Shown: one piece after another, positions 21,712-30,406 of the stretch
Layout: each line of letters begins with the position of its first letter
Position numbering within the stretch: the first letter of the stretch is position 1
From: Alloascoidea africana
Lineage: Eukaryota > Ascomycota > Alloascoideomycetes > Alloascoideales > Alloascoideaceae
Assembly (NCBI GenBank): GCA_030581615.1
Contig: JAKTTT010000014.1
Location: forward strand, 1 to 64,000
Reading direction: 5' to 3'
DNA: 64,000 nucleotides
Program-made: the position numbers and the translations under genes
The notes under the pieces: model-generated
Told to the model about the DNA's origin: nothing
What the model saw: the letters and a program-made list of their open reading frames with translations, nothing else
Database searches by the model: none

Positions 21712-22693
21712 AACTAGATAGTTAGTCACCACATGTTCTTGTTTTTCTGAGTGGTTCATGATTGTTGATCTGCCAATGTGTACTCGAGGAGTTCACATGA
21801 AAAGTTGGACTCTGGATAATAGATAGAAGTTAGGGATTACAGATTATTCACCCCTTTACAGTGCCGAAACAAATGTTTCTCGAGTGAATTAAAGCTGTGG
21901 AGTGCATTTGACAGAGCTATCCCTGACCAGTGATGTAACTAATGATGACTCCGTTGAACATACGAATGACTCTATAAGGTCCTGCTGATCTACGGTGATG
22001 ATGGTGATATTGCATTAAAACTTGTTGACGTTAACTTTCGTCAACTCTTCAAGTAAACTTCAAGTATGAGCATAGGATCAAACCATGAGGTTTGAACCAC
22101 TTGAACCGCCCTGTATTTTTTTGGTAGAAAATATCCATTAAGAGGTTTTATTGCTGTCAATAACTGCAGGCTTGGAATGACTCATGGTATTGAATTCGCG
22201 ATAAGAGTTACCATCCCGCAACTCTTATCGCGAAGTAACAAGGCCATTCAATCCAAAGTCAGTTAACACACACCCCAAACCCATTTCCCGAGACATTTGA
22301 CTGTTACAGGACGCAACCTCCCCCCAAAATGAGGTAGAACGTGTATTGAATATGCTTATTGAAAGCTTTGAAAATGGGCGTGCTGAACACTCTAAGGGTT
22401 TGGAACTCTATGGGTAAAACTGTTCCTTCTAACCTCTAGAACGACGCTAAGAAGCCGGACTACTCAAATATGCCCCTTAATCTAATAGACCTTAAAGTCC
22501 TTTAAACCGCTCTGGACCTAAAAACCTGATGGTACAGAAGATGCAAGACAACGAGATAAAGGTCTGCGTCGTCACCAGTCATGAAAAAAGAGGTGGTTAT
22601 AACACCTTCAAAATATCCACGTGACGCATCTCATCATAAAAATTCTGGTTGGAAAAAAAATCTTCCAGGACAAACATCAAGCAAAGCTCAACA
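21712..22693. other. Intergenic region with a strong hairpin
   Basis: About 980 bases between the cyclophilin and BUD23 genes. It holds a perfect 15-bp inverted repeat (listed separately) and a smaller one near 22023-22044. No coding sequence is supported. Confidence 0.5.
22195..22234. repeat. Perfect 15-bp inverted repeat with 10-base loop
   Basis: The arm ttcgcgataagagtt (22195-22209) is followed by a 10-base spacer and its exact complement (22220-22234). There is no U-tract after it and no nearby gene end in the right place for a classical terminator. Function unknown. Confidence 0.8.
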
Positions 22694-23500
22694 ATGTCGA
22701 GACCAGAAACAACTGCTCCGCCTAATATTTATTACGGAGACGATGAGGCTAAAAAGTACACCACTTCGTCTCGTGTCCAACACATCCAGGCGGAAATGAC
22801 ATTTAGAGCATTAGAGTTACTCAACGTTCCTCCTTCTCAACACATACTGGATATTGGCTGTGGATCAGGTTTATCTGGGGAAATATTAACGGAAGAAGGA
22901 CATACCTGGGTGGGATTAGATATAGCGCCTTCTATGCTAGGAGAAGCCCTAGACAGGGAAGTGGAAGGAGACCTGTTCTTGGCTGATATCGGACAAGGCA
23001 TTCCTTTTAGGGCTGGCACTTTTGATGCTGCTATTAGCATCAGCGTTATACAATGGCTGTGCAATGCCGACTCTTCAAATAATGATCCTCGGCGCCGATT
23101 ACTTCATTTCTTCAACACACTATTTTCGAGTTTAAAGCGTGGCGGCAAATTCGTGGCTCAATTCTATCCTTTAAACGACAAACAGACGGATTCAATCCTG
23201 AATGCTGCAAAAGTGGCCGGCTTTGCAGGTGGCCTTGTCATAGATGAACCCGAAAGCAAAAAGAACAAAAAATATTACCTGGTTTTGACAGCAGGGCACA
23301 GCGCGCCATCTGAGGAGGTAAACCTGGAAGGTGTGGTTATGGATGCGAGTGCAGTCCAGTCAACGAAGAAACGAAAGGCGAAGAAGGAGGAAACCCGGAA
23401 AGAGTATATAATGCGGAAGAAGAAGCTGTGGGAGAAAAGAGGTGTTAAAGTGGCTAAAGACAGTAAATACACGGCAAGAAAGAGGCGGCCAAAATTCTAG
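22694..23500 (+). CDS. BUD23: 18S rRNA (guanine-N7) methyltransferase
   Basis: The 268-residue protein has a class I SAM-binding fold with motif I LDIGCGSGLSGE at ~52-63, VGLDIAPSML, and AISISVIQWLCNAD, which is highly characteristic of Bud23/WBSCR22. It methylates the conserved guanine of 18S rRNA (G1575 in S. cerevisiae) with Trm112 as partner, during 40S assembly. The C-terminus is Lys/Arg-rich (KKRKAKKEETRKEY), the usual Bud23 tail. The ATG at 22694 gives MSRPE, the typical family start; the frame is open a little further up without need for it. No intron. Confidence 0.94.
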   Translation: MSRPETTAPPNIYYGDDEAKKYTTSSRVQHIQAEMTFRALELLNVPPSQHILDIGCGSGLSGEILTEEGHTWVGLDIAPSMLGEALDREVEGDLFLADIGQGIPFRAGTFDAAISISVIQWLCNADSSNNDPRRRLLHFFNTLFSSLKRGGKFVAQFYPLNDKQTDSILNAAKVAGFAGGLVIDEPESKKNKKYYLVLTAGHSAPSEEVNLEGVVMDASAVQSTKKRKAKKEETRKEYIMRKKKLWEKRGVKVAKDSKYTARKRRPKF

Positions 23501-24897
23501 GATTTTTCGCGGTTTGTTTGATTTCATTTCATGGAGATTTTCAACCACTAATGCATATTCACAAAATTTGTACTAAAAGACCCTGTTTAATGTATCGAGG
23601 GTTAAACTGATTGCTTGTTCTCGACAGTTGGCCCAGGCTAAAGTGATCAATAAGAAAGCCTTTGAGAAGAGTTCTGGGGAAGTCCTAGACTTGCCTAGCT
23701 GTGTGGTACCAGATGGTTACTGGAGCATATATGGCGTTACAATACTAGCATTAGGGGAATATATGGAAATGATGTTTGTAAGTCTACACTAAGCTTTGGA
23801 AGGAAAATTTCACCAGTAAATGGTTGCAATGCCACATTTACTAGAAGATATCCATATCTTCCCCATTTAACGTTGTTTATGCTGAATCTTACACCAACTT
23901 AGAAGATCATTTGTGTGTCAAACTTGTATAAGCAATGTGAAGAACAAATTCCCCTTTCCTTTTAAATCTCAGACGTGGATAATAAGCAACACACCTCTTC
24001 AAAAAGAAAAAGAAACACAGAAGCAAAGCTGAAAGGAGTAGGAGTTTTGAAATAGGCCAAGCTCCCTTCATAAAAGTCCAACTTCTTTTAGCTCTCAATC
24101 AAAAGAGGATCTTACGTTAATCAACTTGGTCGTCTCAACTTGTTACAGTAGGAAAAGATAAGGTTACAGGTATTAAGAGAGTGAGGCAAATACCTTTTCT
24201 AGCCTTTTTTCCTCTGACAACCAATGCTTCTAAAAAATTAGGCCTTCGTGAGCCGTTCTTGAATACAGTATGACATGACAGTCAAACTTAAAACAAAAAA
24301 AGTGTTTTTCTTTCTTTACTTTCTTACTACTGTTCGGTAGCTAGAGTGTATCTACGTCACTCAAAGGTCATGCTTAACTGGGTCAGCTTTGAAATCAGTT
24401 TCCAGAAGGCAGAGCCTATACAACGCAAATCCCGAGTTTGTGCTTGGGAATATATCATTGAAGCATATGGTGGGCAGCGAGCGGTTATCTGCAATAACAA
24501 AGGTCAACCATACCTCATTTGAAGAAAATACAGTTTTAGCACCGACATCATCCATTTGTGACTGTTTGGTGTCCAGTGAACAGTAGTATAAGTAGAAGTG
24601 GTGGCGTTCATATACAGATTAAGGTTTCTTGTTTCCTCTCCTTTTGCAGACTTCAAACTAGAGTTGTATATTGTAGATCCTTCTGTGATGGTTTTGCGTG
24701 TTCATCACCCACCAAAAAGTAAAGCTTATTAGGGTCATGTTTATAGAAGGGCACTCTATATCTCAAGCTTGGCCCTTAGTGTCACTAACTCATATAGGCT
24801 TCCACAAAAGACTATAAAAGGGGCCGGTTTTTCCTCTCAAATGATTGGAAACTATCAACCCCCAATAACACTTTTACTATCAAACAACAAATACACA
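23501..24897. other. Gene-free region upstream of a metallothionein
   Basis: About 1.4 kb with only short, featureless open frames. Its right end carries the promoter of the metallothionein gene at 24898. Confidence 0.45.
24813..24820 (+). promoter_or_regulatory. TATA box of the first metallothionein gene
   Basis: TATAAAAG lies 85 bases before the ATG at 24898. A strong TATA box suits an inducible, metal-responsive gene. Confidence 0.6.
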
Positions 24898-24978
24898 ATG
24901 GAACCAAACTGCTCTTGTAACGACGCCAGCAGCTGCTCTTGCGCCTCGGACTGCTCCTGCTCCTGTTGTGGACATTAA
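24898..24978 (+). CDS. Small Cys-rich metallothionein (26 aa)
   Basis: The peptide starts MEPNCSCNDASSCSCAS and ends in CSCSCCGH: 26 residues, eight of them cysteine, in CxC and CC clusters with no aromatic residue. This is a textbook copper/metal-binding metallothionein composition. MEPNC also opens the second such gene at 27752-27823 on the other strand. Expected role is chelation of copper, zinc or cadmium in the cytosol. The ATG at 24898 sits 85 bases after a TATA box. Close orthologues cannot be named because such peptides align poorly across species. Confidence 0.8.
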   Translation: MEPNCSCNDASSCSCASDCSCSCCGH

Positions 24979-25439
24979 GATCTTCATTTCAGTATCAGCT
25001 ATAGAGATGTCGACAATCAACCAATAATATACTCTCAGACTCTGCAGTTACACAAATCATCTGGAAACGGAATCATTGATTGAAAGTTTTAGTGCTGTAT
25101 CGTGAAAAATTAGGAATTGAATGTTATATGAAACGCACTTGTTGAGATTTTCTATGTTATGGATAGGTATAGCTTGTTTATCATGAATGAATGATTCTTT
25201 ACTTGGAATATGCCATGATCGTAGAATTATAGTATTAGTAACTCGAAAGCTCCATTGCACATTCATCAACTCTTGATTTGAAGGATAATTCTTTGAGTTG
25301 TCTATTTCGATTCCAAGGATGCGGTCTCATGCATGTGGTTTTTGTTTTACCCGGCTAATCGGGCTGTTTCCTACCCCGGCTACTCCAACTGTGTTTCTTT
25401 TCTCTTCACAGACAATTTTTATACTATTATAGACTTATC
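24979..25439. other. Spacer between metallothionein and SAP30
   Basis: About 460 AT-rich bases, holding the SAP30 promoter. No gene seen. Confidence 0.45.
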
Positions 25440-25955
25440 ATGGCGCCTCCGAAATCTGGCTCAGGAAACAATAACAATAACTCTAGTGCACATACCGGAA
25501 GCGGAGCTCACTCCTCTAGGGCATCTGCCAAAGCTCGGTTAGCAGCCCAACAGGCCTTTATGGCCCTTCATGTGAACAAAGATGGGCCTTATAAAAAACA
25601 ACTTCCAGAGCCGATGGACTTTGAGTCTCTTCCTTTGGAATCTTTAAGAAATGCCAAATACTTGTACAACTTACAAGTTCCATCAGCTATGTCTTATAAC
25701 GGATCGTTACTAAACAGCCGGATTGGGAAAAAAACTTACTCCTACAAGAACAACACGAGAGTTTCGAAGAAAGAATTGGCAGATGCCGTTAAGAGGCATG
25801 TTTTAGAACAACCGGTCAGAGAAAGCGAGATCATAGTCGATTTTTTATACAGTGTTCATAACAAAGGTAAGTTTTTGCTTTTTTCTCCTAACCCACCAAA
25901 GATCAGCTCTAACTTTACAATAGATCGAGTATTCAAGTTAAATTTCTCCCAGTAA
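25440..25955 (+). CDS. SAP30: SAP30 subunit of the Rpd3L histone deacetylase complex
   Basis: Exon 1 (25440-25866) and exon 2 (25924-25955) give 152 residues. A Ser/Asn-rich N-terminus is followed by PMDFESLPLE, then SRIGKKTYSYKNNTRVSKKEL and the Sin3-binding C-terminal part (VKRHVLEQPVRESEIIVDFLY, VHNK, ending FKLNF). The order and spacing match yeast Sap30, which tethers Rpd3 to Sin3. The 57-nt intron starts GTAAGT, has a TCTAAC branch and ends CAATAG; splicing gives VHNK-DRVFKLNFSQ-stop, matching the family C-terminus. Reading through the intron would append unrelated residues. Confidence 0.85.
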   Translation: MAPPKSGSGNNNNNSSAHTGSGAHSSRASAKARLAAQQAFMALHVNKDGPYKKQLPEPMDFESLPLESLRNAKYLYNLQVPSAMSYNGSLLNSRIGKKTYSYKNNTRVSKKELADAVKRHVLEQPVRESEIIVDFLYSVHNKGKFLLFSPNPPKISSNFTIDRVFKLNFSQ

Positions 25956-26267
25956 TCGAAACGCCATTATCAGCCTTTGTATTTCTATACCAAATGTTCT
26001 GGACTCACCAGAAAATGCAATGAATTTCTCTTTTCAAATAAATTGCTATTGTCTTCAGCGGATCAATTTGCTTTCAGGTTTTTGTATGCTCTTCTGGTTG
26101 CTTATTCGCCAGACTTTGAGACGACTTTATTAGATCATCTATTTAATGCAAATCTTATTGTAATAAATGAGCCATACGTAGAGTAGTTGTTCCACATTTT
26201 GGGTGTGTTCTGCACCCAGACCCAACTCCAAAGATTCGAGGATTGGACTCTTTTCTCCCTTAGAAAT

Positions 26268-26710
26268 TTAACGTTCTATGCTGCTAATACGGCTTAACTT
26301 TTCGAATAGGATAGAGTGCCACCTTTCTCTGAATTTCGGGGACAGTTGCATCATCAGCGCTTCGGGCGTCTCGAAAACTTGACTGCTTCTATCGGTACTA
26401 TTCACTGCCGTGGTTGGGGTCCGGGGGCCTAATTCGTCATACTAATAAAATGCTGTTAGTACGCCAACTCAGAAGAAGAGACCACCCAACTTACTCTCCA
26501 GCCTTTAGCATCCACATAAACTACGTATCCTTTTTCTTCTAATGTTTTGAGTTCAAGAAAGGGCTTGCTCGAAGATGTATCAGCTACGGCGTGCTTCTCT
26601 GCGCCCTGTTCAAGTGTTGAATCAATCAAGAAGATCGAGCTGACCAAACCAAATTTTGTATACTCCTCGATAATTGCTTTACATTCTTCTAGAACAGATT
26701 CAGAGCGCAT
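26268..26710 (-). CDS. Two-exon protein of unknown function
   Basis: I do not recognise this gene. Exon 1 (26495-26710) and exon 2 (26268-26441) give 129 residues if the ATG at 26710 is used. The 53-nt intron is textbook: GTAAGT donor, TACTAAC branch and TTAG acceptor, joining ...DAKGWR to YDELGPRTP in frame. Exon 1 is rich in amphipathic helix (SESVLEECKAIIEEYTKF) and ends in LKTLEEKGYVVYVD; exon 2 ends FRERWHSILFEKLSRISSIER. The EKGYVVYVDAKGWRYDELGPR stretch faintly resembles a winged-helix end but is too short to name. Another exon upstream is possible. It converges on SAP30. Confidence 0.55.
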
Positions 26711-27751
26711 GACGGTGTCCCTCGCTCTCCAGCCAGAGTTTGAATATATGGCAGGTTCTTGTTTGTGACAACAGTGTAAGATTCCTTACCCGGAGCATCA
26801 GACAAAAAGAATGAGACCTTAGACATCTTGGACTCTGAAGCTGACTTTCGTTCTCCTGCTATTGTCTGTTTTCCGCGGTGTCAATTTCCTCTCCTTTTCC
26901 TATCCAGGAACCGAGAGAATCTGACGTTTATGAAAGATTGACAGATGGTTCGATTATTCGACTTGAAAGAGAAGGCCACAGATTCCCAGTACCAATTCTG
27001 TTGTTACGCATACTCTCCTTCTACCAACGTTTCTAGTGTTTCCCAAATATCTCCAAGCTAGTCCTTCCGGTTAAGAATCGCATTCCCAAGCTAACAATTG
27101 TCTCGTCGCCAAAAAGGCGTTTCCAGAGCGCTCATCTCTGTTGACTTGTGATCCCATATTGATCCAGTCTCTGTGTATCTCTCTGTCTTGAACGTGCGTA
27201 GAGGATCAGACATGAGAAAATGGCCTAGTGAAAGTTTGGGCATTTAGAACCAATTCTGCTCAATAAAAATCTCAATATTTAAAAGTAATGGCACTTTTAT
27301 CCATTTACTAGTGCTGATAAGGGCTTTTCGTTCTATGCTGTACATGCGTCGATGAACTATTAGGCTGATAAAAGGAAGTGCGCATCCTAGAACAAACAGG
27401 AAAAATGATCGATTCCCTTAAGAATGTCAAAGCAATATCAAGAACAGTTCATTTTTATATTGACCTACGTTTTCTACGAGAAAGAGCAAAATTAAACAAG
27501 AGTTCAGTACATTTAAAACAAATATGTCTAAAGAGCACAGTCTCTATAAGTTTGAGTTACATTTCACCGAGTCCAAAACAATAGTAATAAAAAAAACACC
27601 ATTTAGAATGACCACAATTGCATTATCAATCAAAACAACAGAAATCCCTCCAATATGTTATACTATCTTTTGCACTTTGTTTCCACAAGGCTTGTTTGAA
27701 AGTCTGTCTGTAGTGCTGGATTGAAAAGTGGATCAGACATGTTAAGGACAT
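26711..27751. other. Gene-free region between two minus-strand genes
   Basis: About 1 kb with short open frames only. A 45-codon frame starting at about 26825 on the minus strand overlaps the unknown gene's 5' side; it could be an upstream exon or uORF. Confidence 0.4.
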
Positions 27752-27823
27752 TTACTCGGAGCATCCAGTGCAGGATCCGTCGCAGTCAGCGCAAGTTCCG
27801 TCCTTGTTGCAGTTTGGTTCCAT
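27752..27823 (-). CDS. Second small Cys-rich metallothionein (23 aa)
   Basis: The minus strand encodes MEPNCNKDGTCADCDGSC followed by TGCSE: 23 residues with five cysteines in spaced pairs. It shares the MEPNC start with the 26-aa gene at 24898, and a TATATAAA box lies about 100 bases upstream. The shared start, small size and TATA promoter argue for a real metallothionein rather than chance. It has fewer cysteines and more acidic residues than its sibling, so metal preference may differ. The two genes point towards each other with SAP30 and the unknown gene between. Confidence 0.72.
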   Translation of the reverse strand: MEPNCNKDGTCADCDGSCTGCSE

Positions 27824-27924
27824 TTTTGAAGTAGATTTGTTAGAGTTAGATAGAAGGTAAGCTTTGAAATCGATTGTAGATTTTTGAGCTATGGGAAATC
27901 GAAATGATGGGACAAAAAAGCTCC

Positions 27925-27932
27925 TTTATATA
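27925..27932 (-). promoter_or_regulatory. TATA box of the second metallothionein gene
   Basis: TATATAAA on the minus strand lies about 100 bases upstream of the ATG at 27823. Confidence 0.5.
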
Positions 27933-30406
27933 TTCTTTTTTCCCTTCTTTTTTTGAATCTTACGTTTGCATGTACTTATTGCAATACAAGTATTGTCATC
28001 AGATGTACTTTATCACTTTCTGACCCGCAACCTTACTTTTGTTTATCGCATAGTGGGCACCGGAGGCTCAAGACCTTTTTTCTTAAAAGTCGCAATAACC
28101 ATGTATATGATGATCTACCTTTCTAAACTGATTAATAACACACCATTTTGAAACATGGCATAATTGCATTCTGGGGGATAATAATGAACCTAAACCAAGG
28201 AAAGATTTTGGTGTTTCATGGGGTAGGATGAGGTCATCTAGCTACCTACTCTGTTTTCTACCTTATTTAGATAAGACTCTAGAGACTGCCAATGTCTGAT
28301 TTATATGTAACAAGTTCTATACTTTGTATATCATAAAACTCTCGTTATGGTACATTTTGGAAAAGTGAGAAGAGTCGGAAACATCTTCTGTATCATGCCT
28401 TTCGCATCAACCCAAGATGCAGATGTAGATGTTGGTAGGAGTAATTAGTGGCAAAGTACTATTTAACATTTTACTTCAACAAAACAGAAGCAGATCCCAA
28501 TTTCTTCTTTCCAGCGATCTGCCACATCCTAGCCTTTCTGTCAAAAGCATAATTAGGAAAGTTTGTCTCTGTGCCCTGCCATGCTCGTCGATATTCCCAG
28601 GCACATTTTTTTGGACGGTTCAAACTTCCTTCCATCTGTCTCTTCTTTCAGGAGATTGTGATCACAAATAGAGATGGATGATCTTGGATTTCTACGGTAA
28701 CCGCTCGAGATCATTAGTTTCAAATCCTTTAAACCCATAAGGGGCAGAAAAAGCAATAAAGAAAGAAAAGAAAGTTTAAATAAAGAGCAGGTAACAAAAC
28801 CTAGCGATTTGGCCAACCCCGAATAGGAAACCCGTGACTATGTACCAATTAGGAAGCCTGCATGATTTGTTGCGCCCCCCCTCGCTCAATAATACCGTAA
28901 TACCGGGTAACCTCACCGACCGGCCAGCCCGGTCCCACGGGCCAGAGGATGCTGGTCGCAGCGGGCAGGCCTCTCTGCCCGGGCCTATTGCTCTGCCCGG
29001 GCCTATTGCAACCGGTACCAGAATGATTTGTTTGATTTTCCACTGGTTCATGCAACTGTGAACTGCAATAAAAGAGTGGATATGAGATCTAAAACATTTG
29101 CTTATCATTCTGAACAGAAATGCAATTACTAAAGCTTTAAGGTAGAGCTTTAAGAGTTCAAACAAGGTCTGGATATTGCATACAGTACTAAAATATGGAA
29201 TCCAATAAATATGCCAGATATAGATGGCTTAGCCAAACAAGAATAAGTATATGTAGTTCAATATCAGTTAAGCCTTAACTGATCAAATTGTGTTTATTTT
29301 GGAAAAAAGACAGGCCAGCCTGTGTGTAGATCCAGCTTCATCACTGATAGGCACCGTATAAAGTGCCCGTTGAGTCAGAAAAACAACAGAAAAAAGCGAT
29401 CCACAATTTTAAAAAGAAAGCTGATTAGATTAAAAGATTCCTCAAAGTTTTTCCTTTAATATGAAGTATAATGGTAAAAATTTGGATAATAGGTTGTTCA
29501 ATTATTCTCTTATAGGTGGTTCTTTATGTGTTAGATCTATAATCTAGGATGATATATAGTCTCCAAAATTTGTCACAACCGATTTTGTATTTTCCGATAT
29601 CCATAGAAAGAGAATTTTGAGCTGAACATTTCTATATAATTATTAGTATTCTTTGAATTTGAATTCAAATAGATATTATCGTGCAAAGCTCCAAAAGTAA
29701 GGTAGAAAACAACCAAAATTACAGATTTCCCCCGCTACACCAGAATAGTCACTATTTAAACTTGTATAAGATATAAGCTATACTTCCAAATGTTTATAAT
29801 CAATGTATTCTGTCAATAGCTGCCTAATTTAGAGGCTAAATATAAAAAATCAAATTTTTGCGATTGTACGCATGAAGGTTTCAACCGTTTAAAACTACAT
29901 GCCATAATAGCTTCTAACGGGAAATTTACATTAGAAAACGCATAGTTAAACCTTTAGGTTGCTTTTTTTTGTTTTGTAAGTTTATTCAGAAAGATAAATC
30001 ATTTTTAAAGCTACTAATCAATCTATAACAGTGTTCAGTTAAGCGCTGAGAGTACTCTTTTGCTAGCGGCGTTTAATAAGCATAAGACTCACAGTTCTTT
30101 GGATTGATATGTAGTATTAACAGGAATAAACGATTTCACCAACTTTCAGGATGGTAAATTAGTTTGTGGGCGATATACAGGGAAAAAACCATTAAATTTG
30201 ATTTCCTACAGCCCTAAAAAGAGCTTATCTAAACGATCTCGAGAAGCAAAACACTAAAATCGACCAATCACAGAATTTTCCTTGAATGCATAGTGCTTGC
30301 CTATGCATGGTTTTTCCGAGAAACACGCTACTCTCCATTGCCCTGCATATAGTAAAAATCTTCAACCCACATTCTCTTTTGCTACACAGTTAAACTTGTA
30401 TCAAAA
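27933..30406. other. 2.5-kb gene-poor region containing a GC island
   Basis: Only short open frames are present. The sequence is AT-rich except for the GC-rich cluster at 28863-29025, listed separately. The right end holds the transposase promoter. Confidence 0.5.
28863..29025. repeat. GC-rich cluster with an 18-bp tandem duplication
   Basis: A sharply bounded G+C-rich block sits in AT-rich DNA. It includes ctctgcccgggcctattg twice in perfect tandem (28973-28990, 28991-29008), the hairpin gggcag/ctgccc, two CCCGGG sites and two ACCGGT/ACCGGTACC-like palindromes. The form resembles GC clusters of yeast mitochondrial DNA, so transfer from mitochondrion is possible. Confidence 0.6.

Noticed and set aside
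26268-26494. Assignment of the unknown gene to the MAGE/Nse3 family
   Set aside because: Rests on a short GPR-like segment only; length and the remaining motifs do not support it.
26700-26830. Extra first exon (MSKVSFFLSDAPG) for the unknown gene
   Set aside because: The only nearby acceptors would make an intron of about 34 nt without a branch site.
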